A stretch of 64,000 nucleotides of DNA from an uncultured Bacilli bacterium (GTDB lineage Bacteria > Bacillota_I > Bacilli_A > RF39 > UBA660). Each line of letters opens with the position of its first letter. Within the stretch, counting starts at the first letter, position 1. The notes beneath the pieces are model-generated. The model did not search any database. It was given only the letters and a program-made list of their open reading frames with translations, and was not told the origin of the DNA. Shown here piece by piece: positions 8,350-17,574 of the stretch. Where the stretch lies: assembly GCA_944332475.1 (NCBI GenBank), contig CALVKA010000001.1, positions 186,001 to 250,000 of the forward strand, read 5' to 3'. Both the position numbers and the translations under genes were made by a program.

Positions 8350-10380
8350 ATGAGTATTTCTAGAGAAGAATATCAGAAAGAAGAAAAAATTTTAGATAAG
8401 GTAAAAGAGTTGTTAGGGGAAACGTTGGAAGACCTTGGAAAAGATGTCTATCAAGATGAAGAAGAGTTTACTGAGTTTAAGAAGATGATGTGGGATAATT
8501 CTAGTAGTTTTGATAAAGGTGAAATGCAACAAGTTATGGCTGCTACTAGTCAAGAAGCAGAGAGAGTATTACAGAAGAGACAATATTTTAAAAGACTTAA
8601 TCAAATCAAAAATAAACCTTATTTTGCATCTATTGTATTTAAAGATGAATATGGTAAGGTTTGGAATATTTATATTTCACTTACCTATTTAACAGATCAA
8701 GATTTTAATAATATTTTGTATGATTGGAGAAGTCCTATTTGTAGTTTGTTTTATGATTATGAGATTGGCCCTTGTTCTTATATTGCTCCTGGAGGAGAAT
8801 ACTTTGGTGAGTTAAAGAGAAAAAGACAATATAAAATAGAAAATGGTAGATTATTAGGTGTTTTTGATAATTCATTAAATATTGATGATGAGGTACTGCA
8901 GGAAGTTTTAGCAACTGAATCTAGTGATCGAATGAAAAATGTTGTTAATACGATTCAACAAGAACAAAATCAGGTCATTCGTAATTTAGAAGATCATAAT
9001 TTAATTGTTCAAGGAATTGCTGGAAGTGGAAAGACGACAGTTGCTTTACATAGAATTGCTTTTCTTTTGTATCGATTAGAAAATTTATCTAGTAATAACA
9101 TTTTAATATTTTCTCCTAATCCTATTTTTACAGATTATATTTCTGATGTATTGCCATCTCTTGGAGAAGATAACACTTTACAAACGACATTTAATGATTA
9201 TTTGTCTTATAGTATTACTGAATATAAGGAAGTAGAATCTTTTACTGATTTTGTTGCGAGATATTATACTTATCAGGTTCCTAATGTTGATTTGATTAAA
9301 TATAAACAAAGTGATGAGATTATTGAAGATTTAAATCATTATTTGAATGATTATGTAGAATGTGCTGAATTTGTTGATTCTTTTTATGAGAGTGAAGTTC
9401 ATTATGTAGATAAAGATGAGATAAATGATTTACTTCATTATAAATATAATAGGTTGCCTTTATTTGAAAGAGTAGAGGAAATTGCAAAAAAACTTTCTTC
9501 TAATTTTTATCGTGGGAGTGGTAAAAAAATTGGAACTTTTCGTAAATTGTTAAAAGAGCATGCCAATTTTAAACGGGATTTTAAAGAAATTTACCGGGGA
9601 TTTTATCATAGCCCTTATTGTAAGGTTACTTTAACAGAAAGAGAGATTGATCAATTTATTAAAAGAAAATCTTTATATTATGAAGATGCTTTATTATTTT
9701 CTTATATCAAAGGGACATTAGATGGTTTTCCTTATGAGCAACAGATTAGACAAGTAGTAATAGATGAAGCACAAGATTATAATAAATTACAGTATATTAT
9801 TATTTCTAAAATTTTTGGTAGAAGTGATTTTACTATCTTGGGTGATGTGAATCAAAATATTAATCCATATTATCATTATGATTCTTTGGAAGAGTTAAAA
9901 CCAATTTTTAAAAATGATAGTAAGTATTTGGAATTGTTAAAGACTTATCGATCTTCTCCTGAAATTATTGAGTATACTAATAAGATATTAAATTTAAATC
10001 ATGTAAATGCCATTCGACGTGATAATCATAAACCTGTTATCTTTCGTAAACATTTAGATCATTTAAAAGAACAATTACTAGAGGATATTTCTACTTTAAA
10101 AAAAGAATATGCTAGTGTTGCGATTATTACGAAAGATGATAGGGAGGCAGATAAGATTTATTCTTTGATTTATGATGAAGTTTCTATTTCTTATGTCCAA
10201 TCGGATACCAAACATTTTAGGCGAGATTTGATTTTGGTTCCGGCTTATTTGGCAAAAGGATTAGAGTTTGATTGTGTTATCTTATATAACGACAGAAATA
10301 ATTCTTATAAGAGCAATGAACGTAATTTATTATATGTTGCTTGTACTAGAGCACAACATGAGCTTTATATTTATAATTAG
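8350..10380 (+). CDS. helD: HelD-type superfamily 1 helicase, RNA polymerase recycling factor
   Basis: 676 residues. The N-terminal helical arm (about 1-85) and the motif ILYDWRSPICSLFYDYE with GEYFGELKRKRQ are typical of HelD rather than UvrD or PcrA. Walker A GIAGSGKTT lies at residues 222-230, the DEAQD box (VVIDEAQDY) near 470, and the C-terminal motif TRAQHELYIY closes the motor. HelD proteins bind RNA polymerase and remove stalled enzyme from DNA or nucleic acid in an ATP-driven way. The size is a little below the B. subtilis protein. ATG 8350 has AGGAGG upstream. It is probably a single-gene unit; a promoter-like site follows it for the next gene. Confidence 0.9.
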   Translation: MSISREEYQKEEKILDKVKELLGETLEDLGKDVYQDEEEFTEFKKMMWDNSSSFDKGEMQQVMAATSQEAERVLQKRQYFKRLNQIKNKPYFASIVFKDEYGKVWNIYISLTYLTDQDFNNILYDWRSPICSLFYDYEIGPCSYIAPGGEYFGELKRKRQYKIENGRLLGVFDNSLNIDDEVLQEVLATESSDRMKNVVNTIQQEQNQVIRNLEDHNLIVQGIAGSGKTTVALHRIAFLLYRLENLSSNNILIFSPNPIFTDYISDVLPSLGEDNTLQTTFNDYLSYSITEYKEVESFTDFVARYYTYQVPNVDLIKYKQSDEIIEDLNHYLNDYVECAEFVDSFYESEVHYVDKDEINDLLHYKYNRLPLFERVEEIAKKLSSNFYRGSGKKIGTFRKLLKEHANFKRDFKEIYRGFYHSPYCKVTLTEREIDQFIKRKSLYYEDALLFSYIKGTLDGFPYEQQIRQVVIDEAQDYNKLQYIIISKIFGRSDFTILGDVNQNINPYYHYDSLEELKPIFKNDSKYLELLKTYRSSPEIIEYTNKILNLNHVNAIRRDNHKPVIFRKHLDHLKEQLLEDISTLKKEYASVAIITKDDREADKIYSLIYDEVSISYVQSDTKHFRRDLILVPAYLAKGLEFDCVILYNDRNNSYKSNERNLLYVACTRAQHELYIYN

Positions 10381-10391
10381 TTTGGTTTTAT

Positions 10392-10420
10392 TTTACAAAA
10401 ATTTTTAAATATGATATCAT
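10392..10420 (+). promoter_or_regulatory. Sigma-A-type promoter for the 10462 gene
   Basis: TTTACA at 10392-10397 and TATCAT at 10415-10420 with a 17-base spacer and an extended TGA just before the -10 box. Confidence 0.55.
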
Positions 10421-10461
10421 GAATAAGAAAATAGAAAATCCTTTGAATGAGGTGTTAGGTC

Positions 10462-11385
10462 ATGTTTAAACAATTGTTTAGTGGTGTAAAAGATAAATAT
10501 CAACAGATGAAGGCAGGAGAGGAACAATATCAAAGTTTGTTAACAAAAGCTCTTGTTCTTCCTAAGTTTTATTCTTATACACCTGTTGATAAGAAAAATT
10601 TGACAATCAGTTATAAATTGCTTACGGATTTATGCCCTGATTTAAATGAAAAAGATGCTGTTTCTATTTTAGGGTTAATCCCTGTGGATGAGGTTTGTTT
10701 TTCTTGTTTATATGCAACAGAGTGTAAGACAGGAGTTAAGTTTTATTTTGTGGCAACGACTAAATATTTATGGTTGATTCATGTGAACGGTTATCTTAAG
10801 TATCAATATCAAGATTTAAGTTGTACTCTTATTAAAAATGGACTGATGAGTAAGGTTTTATGGATTGGTAATATGTTATTTACTGTTAATGGTTTAAATG
10901 ATGTTCTTTTGCCATTTATTCAGTTGTTGCAGGATTCTACTTATCGAGATGAGGTCATTCGTAAACAATCGGAGATTTTTTGTGGCAGTGTTCCCCAAAT
11001 ATTTTATTTGAATGAAATTGGTTCTGGTATTAGTATTGGTAAAAATTATGAAATTGTTTTTCATACAAGGGAGTTTCATTATTCTTATTTTATTTCTGAT
11101 ATTAAAAATTACGAATTATTATTAGATGATATGGTTGTAAGAGAAAAAAAGAGTAATCGGAGAGGAAGATTGACGGCTAATAAAAGTAGTTGTTATCAAA
11201 TGATGCTACGTGTTGTTGCAAAAGATCAAATATTGTTAATTCCTATTCTTGAAAAGACAACGTTTATGACTTTATATTCTTCTACGAATGAATTGTTTCG
11301 GACGAGTAGGGAATTTGCTGATAAATTAGTTAATTTGCTTGATGATGTTGATGAAAAACGATTAAATGGTGAAATAGAAAAATAA
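10462..11385 (+). CDS. Unknown cytoplasmic protein
   Basis: 307 residues with no signal peptide and no clear membrane helix. The N-terminal 25 residues are helical and charged; the rest alternates beta-like stretches (VKFYFVATTKYLWLIHVNGYLKY) typical of a PH-like or other small beta domain repeated roughly twice. No catalytic motif is recognised. It has its own promoter and ends in a strong bidirectional terminator facing the two-component system. I do not recognise a family. Confidence 0.7.
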   Translation: MFKQLFSGVKDKYQQMKAGEEQYQSLLTKALVLPKFYSYTPVDKKNLTISYKLLTDLCPDLNEKDAVSILGLIPVDEVCFSCLYATECKTGVKFYFVATTKYLWLIHVNGYLKYQYQDLSCTLIKNGLMSKVLWIGNMLFTVNGLNDVLLPFIQLLQDSTYRDEVIRKQSEIFCGSVPQIFYLNEIGSGISIGKNYEIVFHTREFHYSYFISDIKNYELLLDDMVVREKKSNRRGRLTANKSSCYQMMLRVVAKDQILLIPILEKTTFMTLYSSTNELFRTSREFADKLVNLLDDVDEKRLNGEIEK

Positions 11386-11409
11386 AAAAATCTCTAAAAA
11401 GAGATTTTT
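11386..11409. terminator. Bidirectional intrinsic terminator
   Basis: AAAAATCTC at 11386-11394 pairs with GAGATTTTT at 11401-11409 around a 6-base loop. It serves the unknown gene on + and the histidine kinase on -, whose stop codon it touches. Confidence 0.8.
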
Positions 11410-12817
11410 ATTTTGTTTCTTTTATGTTTTCTTTTGAAATTTTAAAGTAGAAAGTAGAACCTTTGTTTTTTTCTGATGTTACACCAAAATCATAGTGGTG
11501 TAGTTGTAAGGCATTTTTTACGATTGATAGACCTAGACCTGTTCCTACTAGATTTCGTTTATGTTTCTTTTTGTTTTTATAATATTTGTCCCAGATGTAT
11601 GGTAGATCTTCTTTTTTGATTCCTTTTCCAGTATCTTTAATTTCAATTTTTATACCATTATCTTCATTTATGATATTGATAATTACTCGGTTGTCTTCTC
11701 CTGTATAGTTAATGGCATTATTAATTAGATTATATATTACTTGTTCTATTTTCTTTTTATCTGCATGGATGATGATTTCTTTAGCTTGGTGATTAAATTC
11801 AAATTTATAATTTTCTGTTTCTTGTAATACTTTGTATCTATGAAGAATCTCTTCTGTTAAATGAATAAGATCAAAGTCTTCCTTTTGTAATTCATTAATA
11901 TTTGATTGCATACTAGATAATTCTAATATATCATTTACTAAGATTGTTAATCTATCCACTTCACTAATGATAATATCCATGTCTTCTTTTTGTTTTTCTT
12001 TATTCTTTGAATGTAGATCTCTACTCATTTCGGCATATGCTTTAATCATCGTTAATGGTGTTTTTAAGTCGTGTGATACATTTGCCATTAGATCTTGTCT
12101 TAGCTCATCTGTTTTGGCTAGTTCATCTCTTGCATAATTTAGTGTGTTAGCAAGTTCATTTAGTTCTTTGATGTCTTCATCAGATTTAAACGATATTCCA
12201 AATTGACCTTCTGCTAATCCTTTTGCTGCTTTATTCATTTGTACAATTGGTTCTGAAACATGTCTTGAAATAAAGTAAGCTATAATGAAAGATAAAATTA
12301 AAACTATAATGGTAACATAGATTAACTGTGTTTGTAAAATGTTTACAGTTCCATCAATAGGGTCTAGTGAAGTATTTATAAAAGCATAATTTTCAGGATC
12401 TAATTTGATTGCTTGTACTAGTGTGCGATTATCATACATTGGATTGATTAATTCATAGGTTTGTCTAGTTTTATTGCTTGTAATAAAATCTGTTTTATAT
12501 TCTAAGTTTTGTTCTTTTCCAGATACACAACCTTTTCCAAAATATGCAGAGGCATAGATTGTAGATGCTTTTTCATTTACTATTTCTACGCATACACTAC
12601 GGTCCATTGCTTTTTGATCAATAATATCGGCTATATTTTCGTCATTTTGATATCTTACTAGTGTAGATGCTACTTCAGCAATATCTTTGGTTTTGCTAAT
12701 TCGATAGAATTGATTTAAAAAAAGAACTTGGAAGACCCATAAGAATCCAAGTATAAGTAAGGAAAATATTAAAAAGTATTGCCATATTTTAATATGTAGG
12801 CTATTCTTCTTCATCAT
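11408..12817 (-). CDS. Sensor histidine kinase
   Basis: About 469 residues. There are two membrane helices (about 10-33 and 164-184) around an outer sensor loop of some 130 residues, then a HAMP segment, the HisKA dimer helix with the phosphorylated His in NVSHDLKTP (about residue 249), and a HATPase domain with N box NLINNAINYT, G1 DTGKGI and G2 GTGLGLSIVKN. It phosphorylates the regulator encoded just upstream. I place the start at ATG 12817 rather than TTG 12823; either start overlaps the end of the regulator gene, implying coupled translation. The domain order is that of the PhoR/ResE/VicK-like class. The signal sensed is unknown. Confidence 0.9.
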   Translation of the reverse strand: MMKKNSLHIKIWQYFLIFSLLILGFLWVFQVLFLNQFYRISKTKDIAEVASTLVRYQNDENIADIIDQKAMDRSVCVEIVNEKASTIYASAYFGKGCVSGKEQNLEYKTDFITSNKTRQTYELINPMYDNRTLVQAIKLDPENYAFINTSLDPIDGTVNILQTQLIYVTIIVLILSFIIAYFISRHVSEPIVQMNKAAKGLAEGQFGISFKSDEDIKELNELANTLNYARDELAKTDELRQDLMANVSHDLKTPLTMIKAYAEMSRDLHSKNKEKQKEDMDIIISEVDRLTILVNDILELSSMQSNINELQKEDFDLIHLTEEILHRYKVLQETENYKFEFNHQAKEIIIHADKKKIEQVIYNLINNAINYTGEDNRVIINIINEDNGIKIEIKDTGKGIKKEDLPYIWDKYYKNKKKHKRNLVGTGLGLSIVKNALQLHHYDFGVTSEKNKGSTFYFKISKENIKETK

Positions 12818-13475
12818 TTTCAATAAATTTATATCCGGTACCTCTGACAGTTACAATGTGGTTTCTGTATTTTCCTAAGTTATTACGAAGCATCTTGATA
12901 TGGGTATCGATGGTTCTGTCATCGCCAAAGTAGTCGTATCCCCATAATCTTGATAATAGTTGTTCTCTTGATATGGCAATTCCTTTGTTTTTAATTAAAT
13001 AGGTAAGGATTTCAAATTCTTTCGGAGTAACATTTATTAGTTTGTTATCAATTTTTAATGTATGTGCGGAAAAGTTAAGTTCGAGAGTATTGAGTTTATA
13101 TATATTGGGTAAATTTTGGTTTGTACGGTTATAGATTGCTTTGATACGAGCTATTAACTCTTTTGGTGAGAATGGTTTCGTTAAATAGTCGTCAATTCCT
13201 AATTCGAAGCCACGAAGTTTATCTACTTCTTCTCCTCTTGCTGATAGTACAAGAGTAGGGATTCTTTTTTCTTTAGGAAGTTCTTCTAGCATTGTATAAC
13301 CGTCCATTTCTGGCATCATAATATCTAATACCATTAAATCATAAGTATTGGTTTGTAGCTTTCTTAAAGCATCTTTTCCACTATCCGCTTCATCGGTAGT
13401 AAAATGATTAGCAGCACAATATTCTTTGATGACTTCACGAATCATTGTTTCGTCATCGACAACTAATATTTTCAT
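12801..13475 (-). CDS. OmpR-family response regulator
   Basis: 224 residues. The receiver domain has the acidic pair Asp7/Asp8, the phosphoacceptor Asp51 in VLDIMMPEMDG and Lys100 in LTKPF. The C-terminal winged helix has the usual ending TIDTHIKMLRNNLG ... VRGTGYKF. It binds DNA as a dimer when phosphorylated by the downstream kinase. On the - strand the start has a GGGAGGG site. A -10-like TATAAT lies at 13504-13499 on the same strand. It is divergent from the toxin-antitoxin-like pair. Confidence 0.93.
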   Translation of the reverse strand: MKILVVDDETMIREVIKEYCAANHFTTDEADSGKDALRKLQTNTYDLMVLDIMMPEMDGYTMLEELPKEKRIPTLVLSARGEEVDKLRGFELGIDDYLTKPFSPKELIARIKAIYNRTNQNLPNIYKLNTLELNFSAHTLKIDNKLINVTPKEFEILTYLIKNKGIAISREQLLSRLWGYDYFGDDRTIDTHIKMLRNNLGKYRNHIVTVRGTGYKFIENDEEE

Positions 13476-13552
13476 TTGAAATCCCTCCCTGCTTTAATAT
13501 TATACTAAAAATTGTGTAATCTGCGTGAAAAATAAAGAAAAAATGAATTCTT

Positions 13553-13581
13553 TTGTCAAAATAATAGTTTTATATTATAAT
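13553..13581 (+). promoter_or_regulatory. Sigma-A promoter for the toxin-antitoxin-like pair
   Basis: TTGTCA at 13553-13558 and TATAAT at 13576-13581 with a 17-base spacer. The start codon at 13606 follows 24 bases after the -10 box, behind AGGAG. Confidence 0.7.
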
Positions 13582-13605
13582 TTAAATGTGCTTAGGAGAT
13601 TTTTT

Positions 13606-14382
13606 ATGGTAGATGAAGAGTTAGAAAAGTTAAGAGATTCTTATTATAGTTCTATTGTTTTATTGCAAGATGAAAAAGATATTTTAGAAGCTTTGCCTTC
13701 TCCTGAATTTCAAAATTTTTTTCCTTTAATGGAAGGGGTAATTTCTAAACTGGTTGCAGAGTGTAGAGAATTTAGTAGTTTAGGTGAAGATGCAGACGTA
13801 TTAGAGGAAGTGGATAGTTTAAAGAGAAAAATTGCGTTATGCCAGAAGAGGGTAGAGAGTGTTACAAAACAGTTAAAAGATGAGAGTATGGAAAGTCAAG
13901 ATTCTCAATCTAAACGTCATTTGATTTTTGCTAAAACTGCATTTGGTTCTACTTTTTTACAAAGGGATTTAAAGGATATTCCTAGAGAATATTATGATAA
14001 AGTACAAGCTGCTTTAGAAACTCTAGAATATGGTGATTTTGGTTCTAATCCTGAGAAAGTTAGACAATTTACGAATAATAAAAAATTATTTGGGTTATAT
14101 GAAATAAAAGAATTTAAAATTCGACTAATTTATCGTGTTTTAAGTGGTGATATGGTTTATGTTATGCAAACTAGAATGAAAAAAGATGATAATTCCATGG
14201 TTGATAAGAGGGATTTGATTAGTCGTAGTAAGAATACAAATGATGAGTTTTATGAGTTGAAAAGAAGGGTTCAGAATCCTACTGATAGAGAGTTGTTAAT
14301 TATGGAAAATGAAGCTATTAAGGGTGATATTTTGAAAATGTTAGGTGAAGGAAAAAAAGGAAGTAAAGGTGATATCAAATGA
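13606..14382 (+). CDS. HigB/RelE-superfamily toxin-like protein with long N-terminal extension
   Basis: 258 residues from ATG 13606 (AGGAG at 13594-13598; an earlier in-frame ATG at 13525 would include the promoter). Residues 1-100 are charged and helical, probably a coiled coil. Residues about 105-200 look like the phage Gp49/HigB branch of the RelE/ParE superfamily: DIPREYYDKVQAALETLEYGDF, then LFGLYEIKEFKIRLIYRVLSGDMVYVMQTRMKK. In that family the basic C-terminal face cuts mRNA on the ribosome. The gene overlaps the next by 4 bases (ATGA), and HigB-type systems usually place the toxin first, as here. The extension and the Lys-rich tail are unusual: known HigB toxins are near 100-120 residues. 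Confidence 0.65.
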   Translation: MVDEELEKLRDSYYSSIVLLQDEKDILEALPSPEFQNFFPLMEGVISKLVAECREFSSLGEDADVLEEVDSLKRKIALCQKRVESVTKQLKDESMESQDSQSKRHLIFAKTAFGSTFLQRDLKDIPREYYDKVQAALETLEYGDFGSNPEKVRQFTNNKKLFGLYEIKEFKIRLIYRVLSGDMVYVMQTRMKKDDNSMVDKRDLISRSKNTNDEFYELKRRVQNPTDRELLIMENEAIKGDILKMLGEGKKGSKGDIK

Positions 14383-14648
14383 GTGATGAGATGAGAAAAA
14401 TTAAAAATGCTCAAGGATTGAGGGATTTGGAACAAACACGTTTGGATTATTCTCATAAAATTCTTGCTATTTTAGCGGAAGCTCCTTCTTTGGTTGATGA
14501 TTTAACTGATGATTTAGGAATTTCTAATCAAGAACTCTTTGATAAGTTAAGTGGTGTTGATAAAGGAAATATTTCTTTTTATGATCAGGGCCTTGAATCT
14601 ATTCGGACTCTCTCTAAAGATAGAGGTATAGGACCTAAAACTAAATAG
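14379..14648 (+). CDS. HigA-like putative antitoxin
   Basis: 89 residues. The centre (SLVDDLTDDLGISNQELFDKLSGVDKGNISFYDQGLE) has the spacing of an XRE-type helix-turn-helix, though with weak consensus. The gene starts inside the stop of the toxin-like gene, so the two are translationally coupled. In HigBA modules the second gene is the antitoxin, which neutralises the toxin and represses the shared promoter. I infer that role from order, overlap and size; no antitoxin family match can be claimed. It ends in a terminator that lies inside the 3' end of the opposing flippase gene. Confidence 0.55.
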   Translation: MSDEMRKIKNAQGLRDLEQTRLDYSHKILAILAEAPSLVDDLTDDLGISNQELFDKLSGVDKGNISFYDQGLESIRTLSKDRGIGPKTK

Positions 14649-15933
14649 TAAGATGATATCTTACTTTTTTTATGGAATAAAAAGTTACTGCTAATACGTT
14701 TAGGGAGATTGCAATGATTAGTCCCCATAATCCTATTTTTAGAAGGGATAATAGTACTAGGAATATGGAACGAATAAAGACTCCTATTGTTGTTGCTACC
14801 ATGGCATCTTTACTTTTCCCCATAGCATCTAGGGCAGAGGATAGGGGAGATTGTATATATTGGAATAGACAAATGGGAGCAAGGAATCTTATGTAAGAGA
14901 TTCCTTCATTTGTATGATAAATTAGTTTTAATGGGAGTTCTGGAAGTATCATAAAAAAGATAGTTGCGGGAATTCCAATAGCCAGGGAGTAGAGTATCGC
15001 TTGTTTTATTTTTCTATTTACAAAGGGGTAGTTTTTCCTCGCATATTCTCTAGATACTACGGGAAGTAATGCTTGTGATATGGCCATAGTAAAAAAAGAT
15101 GGTAATAGTAACAGTGGCATAACGTATCCTGATAATATTCCATATTCTGTTGTGATGTATTTTGATGGATATCCTAGGGCAATTAGTGTGGAAGTTAGAA
15201 GAATGGGTTCTAGGAAATAACCGATACTACCTAGTAATCTTCCGGTTGTATTGGGTATTCCAATGGAAAGGGACTCTTTCATATAGTCTTTTCTAGGTAC
15301 TAAGTCTTCTTTTTTTATTTGTACTTTTTTAGGTAGGAAAATAAATAAAATTAGGATGGATGCTCCTTCACTAATGACATTTGATAATATGATATAGCAG
15401 ACAGCATATTCTAATCCTTTTGGTAGGAAGAATGGAATACCTATAATCATTAATGTTAATCTAACAACATCTTCTACAAGGTTTGATATTACGTGTGGAG
15501 CCATTTGTTCTTTACCAAAAAAATAACTTCTACAAATACTTGATAAGCTTGTAAAAGGAATGACGACGGCAATGGCTAATATTGGTAGATAACATCTGGA
15601 ATCATGTAGTAGTGTATTGGCTAATGTAGGAGCAATGATAATAATTGTTAGAATTAATAATAGATTAATTACAATAGAGATTGGTAGAATGGAAAAAAAT
15701 AAACGGATGTTATTTTTTCTTTTTTCCGCTACTAGTTTTGATAAAGCAGTAGGTAGGCCAAATTGTCCTATTCCAATGAATAGTGAAAAAGTGGGTAGAA
15801 CCATCATGTATAGTCCAAGACCTTCTGTACCAATCATTCTACTCATTACAATCTTTATTATCATTCCTAATACTTTGGTTAATAGTCCGCCTATTAATAA
15901 AATAAGAACAGACTTCATAAATTTTTCTTTCAT
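14641..15933 (-). CDS. SpoVB/MurJ-like polysaccharide flippase (MOP superfamily)
   Basis: 430 residues, almost entirely hydrophobic, with about 12 membrane helices. The opening LTKVLGMIIKIVMSRMIGTEGLGLYMM is typical of SpoVB-type members of the multidrug/oligosaccharide-lipid/polysaccharide superfamily, which move lipid-linked sugars across the membrane. SpoVB-like proteins exist in non-sporulating Bacilli, so this alone does not imply sporulation; another lipid-linked glycan flippase is equally likely. It is a single gene on the - strand. Its last 8 bases overlap the end of the antitoxin-like gene. Confidence 0.85.
   Translation of the reverse strand: MKEKFMKSVLILLIGGLLTKVLGMIIKIVMSRMIGTEGLGLYMMVLPTFSLFIGIGQFGLPTALSKLVAEKRKNNIRLFFSILPISIVINLLLILTIIIIAPTLANTLLHDSRCYLPILAIAVVIPFTSLSSICRSYFFGKEQMAPHVISNLVEDVVRLTLMIIGIPFFLPKGLEYAVCYIILSNVISEGASILILFIFLPKKVQIKKEDLVPRKDYMKESLSIGIPNTTGRLLGSIGYFLEPILLTSTLIALGYPSKYITTEYGILSGYVMPLLLLPSFFTMAISQALLPVVSREYARKNYPFVNRKIKQAILYSLAIGIPATIFFMILPELPLKLIYHTNEGISYIRFLAPICLFQYIQSPLSSALDAMGKSKDAMVATTIGVFIRSIFLVLLSLLKIGLWGLIIAISLNVLAVTFYSIKKVRYHLTI
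14647..14671 (+). terminator. Intrinsic terminator of the toxin-antitoxin-like pair
   Basis: AGTAAGAT 14647-14654 pairs with ATCTTACT 14658-14665 over a 3-base loop, followed by seven T. It sits within the last codons of the gene on the - strand. Confidence 0.75.
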
Positions 15934-16366
15934 GATACAGTATATGTTTAAAATTTTTTTCTATTAAATACTAATTTTTATGTTTTAAATTTAGATAAAT
16001 TGTTAGAGTTGCAGATGACAGGGAATATAATCTAGAGCAGTTTATTATTAATTTAAGGAAAGTTTGTTTTAGAAAAAATACAATTTGTGTTTTTCCTTTT
16101 TTGATGATAGTGATTAAGTTACATATCATATTCAAGTACTTAATATAATTTAGATAAAATAGATAAAAAAGTCTTTTCAAAATTAGAATTTGTGGTATTA
16201 TGGTTATAAGGATATTTGATATGTTTGATGTAAATTGTTGTAAATCGAACAATTGTCAAAATGTGTAAATTGTTTTTGTCAAAAAAAATAAAAATAGTGA
16301 AAATTTTGGGTTAATGCTTTACCCTCTTCTAAAGGGTATGGTAGACTAGTTTTAGAGGTGGAAATA
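15934..16366. other. AT-rich gap with a perfect inverted repeat before the 16367 gene
   Basis: I see no believable gene here; a 93-codon frame on the - strand is Ile/Leu-rich without a start signal. Near its right end TACCCT (16320-16325) and AGGGTA (16333-16338) form a 6-base inverted repeat with a 7-base loop and no T-run, 29 bases ahead of the start codon. This could be an operator or a leader hairpin. Confidence 0.5.
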
Positions 16367-17497
16367 ATGAACGGATTAATCGATTTTTTAACAACACAGG
16401 AAATGATAGTGGTGTATATACTGGTGGGGATTGCATCCGTTTTATATTTAATTGCATATATATTTGATAAGACTAGACAGAAGAGAAAACAAAGACAAAA
16501 TACAAGAGAGTTACGTAAGATTGTAGATGAAGTTGCTCCTGAAGAAGAAAGTAAGGATGTTATGAATACATCTTCTGAACCTGTTTTGGTAGCTGTCAGT
16601 GAGGAGAAGAAAGAAGAATTACCAAAGGTAGAAACTATCGAAGTTGTTCCTCCTGTTATTCAAGTGGAACCTGTCAGTCAACCTGAGGTTGCAAGTACTC
16701 CTTCTATTACTGCAAGTCCAGAAGTTTTAGAAGTAGAAGAGCCAAAAGTGGAAGTTGCTCCTGTTGTAGAAGAAGTCTCTACTCCTCAGGAAGTAGAACC
16801 AGAGGTTTTACAAGTGGAAGAAGAACAACCAGCAGAATCTACTCCATTCAAGGCAGAAGAAGAGTTGCAATATACTAGTATTGAACCTGATCCTACCGAA
16901 GCACAAGCAGAGTTGATGCGTTTGACTGAGACTTTGGAAAAAGCGGAGGAAGAGGTTAAGAACATTGATTTAACAGCTTTTGAAGAAGAACAAGAACAAA
17001 ATGCAATTATTAGTTTAGATGAATTAATGACTCGTGGTAAAGCAATGTATGAAAGTGGCGAGTTAGAGAAATTAGAAGATGAAGGTAATGAGCCGATTAG
17101 TTTACAAGATTTAGAAGAGAGAATGAAGCAAGTAAATGCTGAGGTTATTCCTACAGTGAATGAAAGTGAACCAGTTATTGTTTCTGTTGAAAGTGTACCT
17201 TTACAAATGAAACTTGATGACTTCCAAACTGTTTCTGTAGAGCCATCTGTTCAGGTAGCACAACAAACTCAGGTAGTACAACCTAAGGTAGAAGCAAAGC
17301 CTGTCTATCAAGAACATAAGAAGTTTAAGAGTAGTCCTGTTATTTCTCCAGTCTTTGGAATTGAAAAGCCGGAGATTAATACAAGTTCTGATATCGAATT
17401 AGAAAATACAGCCAATTATGAAAAATTGGATGAAGAGATTCGTAAGACAAATGAATTTTTAATGACATTGAAAGAATTACAAAAGAAATTAGATTAG
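16367..17497 (+). CDS. Membrane-anchored acidic Glu/Val/Pro-rich protein
   Basis: 376 residues from ATG 16367 (AGAGGTGG upstream; the GTG at 16358 is part of that site). One membrane helix lies at about residues 13-33, then a basic stop-transfer (KTRQKRKQRQ), then a long disordered stretch of Glu, Val, Pro and Gln (about 55-190) and a charged C-terminus ending in a short coiled coil (EEIRKTNEFLMTLKELQKKLD). With the basic flank after the helix, the bulk should be cytoplasmic. The shape recalls membrane-tethered division or scaffold proteins, but no family is recognised. It has a strong terminator. Confidence 0.75.
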   Translation: MNGLIDFLTTQEMIVVYILVGIASVLYLIAYIFDKTRQKRKQRQNTRELRKIVDEVAPEEESKDVMNTSSEPVLVAVSEEKKEELPKVETIEVVPPVIQVEPVSQPEVASTPSITASPEVLEVEEPKVEVAPVVEEVSTPQEVEPEVLQVEEEQPAESTPFKAEEELQYTSIEPDPTEAQAELMRLTETLEKAEEEVKNIDLTAFEEEQEQNAIISLDELMTRGKAMYESGELEKLEDEGNEPISLQDLEERMKQVNAEVIPTVNESEPVIVSVESVPLQMKLDDFQTVSVEPSVQVAQQTQVVQPKVEAKPVYQEHKKFKSSPVISPVFGIEKPEINTSSDIELENTANYEKLDEEIRKTNEFLMTLKELQKKLD

Positions 17498-17516
17498 CTC
17501 CTTTGGAGCTTTTTTA
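17496..17516 (+). terminator. Intrinsic terminator
   Basis: AGCTCC 17496-17501 and GGAGCT 17505-17510 with a TTT loop, then six T. It overlaps the last two bases of the stop codon. Confidence 0.85.
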
Positions 17517-17520
17517 TTTG

Positions 17521-17549
17521 TTGAAAAATGTTTCTTATTGTGGTATAAT
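17521..17549 (+). promoter_or_regulatory. Sigma-A promoter with extended -10
   Basis: TTGAAA 17521-17526 and TATAAT 17544-17549, 17-base spacer, TGG just before the -10 box. It begins 4 bases after the preceding terminator and drives the 17575 gene and probably mtaB. Confidence 0.8.
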
Positions 17550-17574
17550 TTGTACACGAAATGAGGTGTTATCT

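Noticed and set aside
15971-16252. 93-codon open frame on the - strand in the gap before 16367
   Set aside because: Composition is Ile/Leu/Asn-rich as expected from AT-rich non-coding DNA, with no ribosome binding site.
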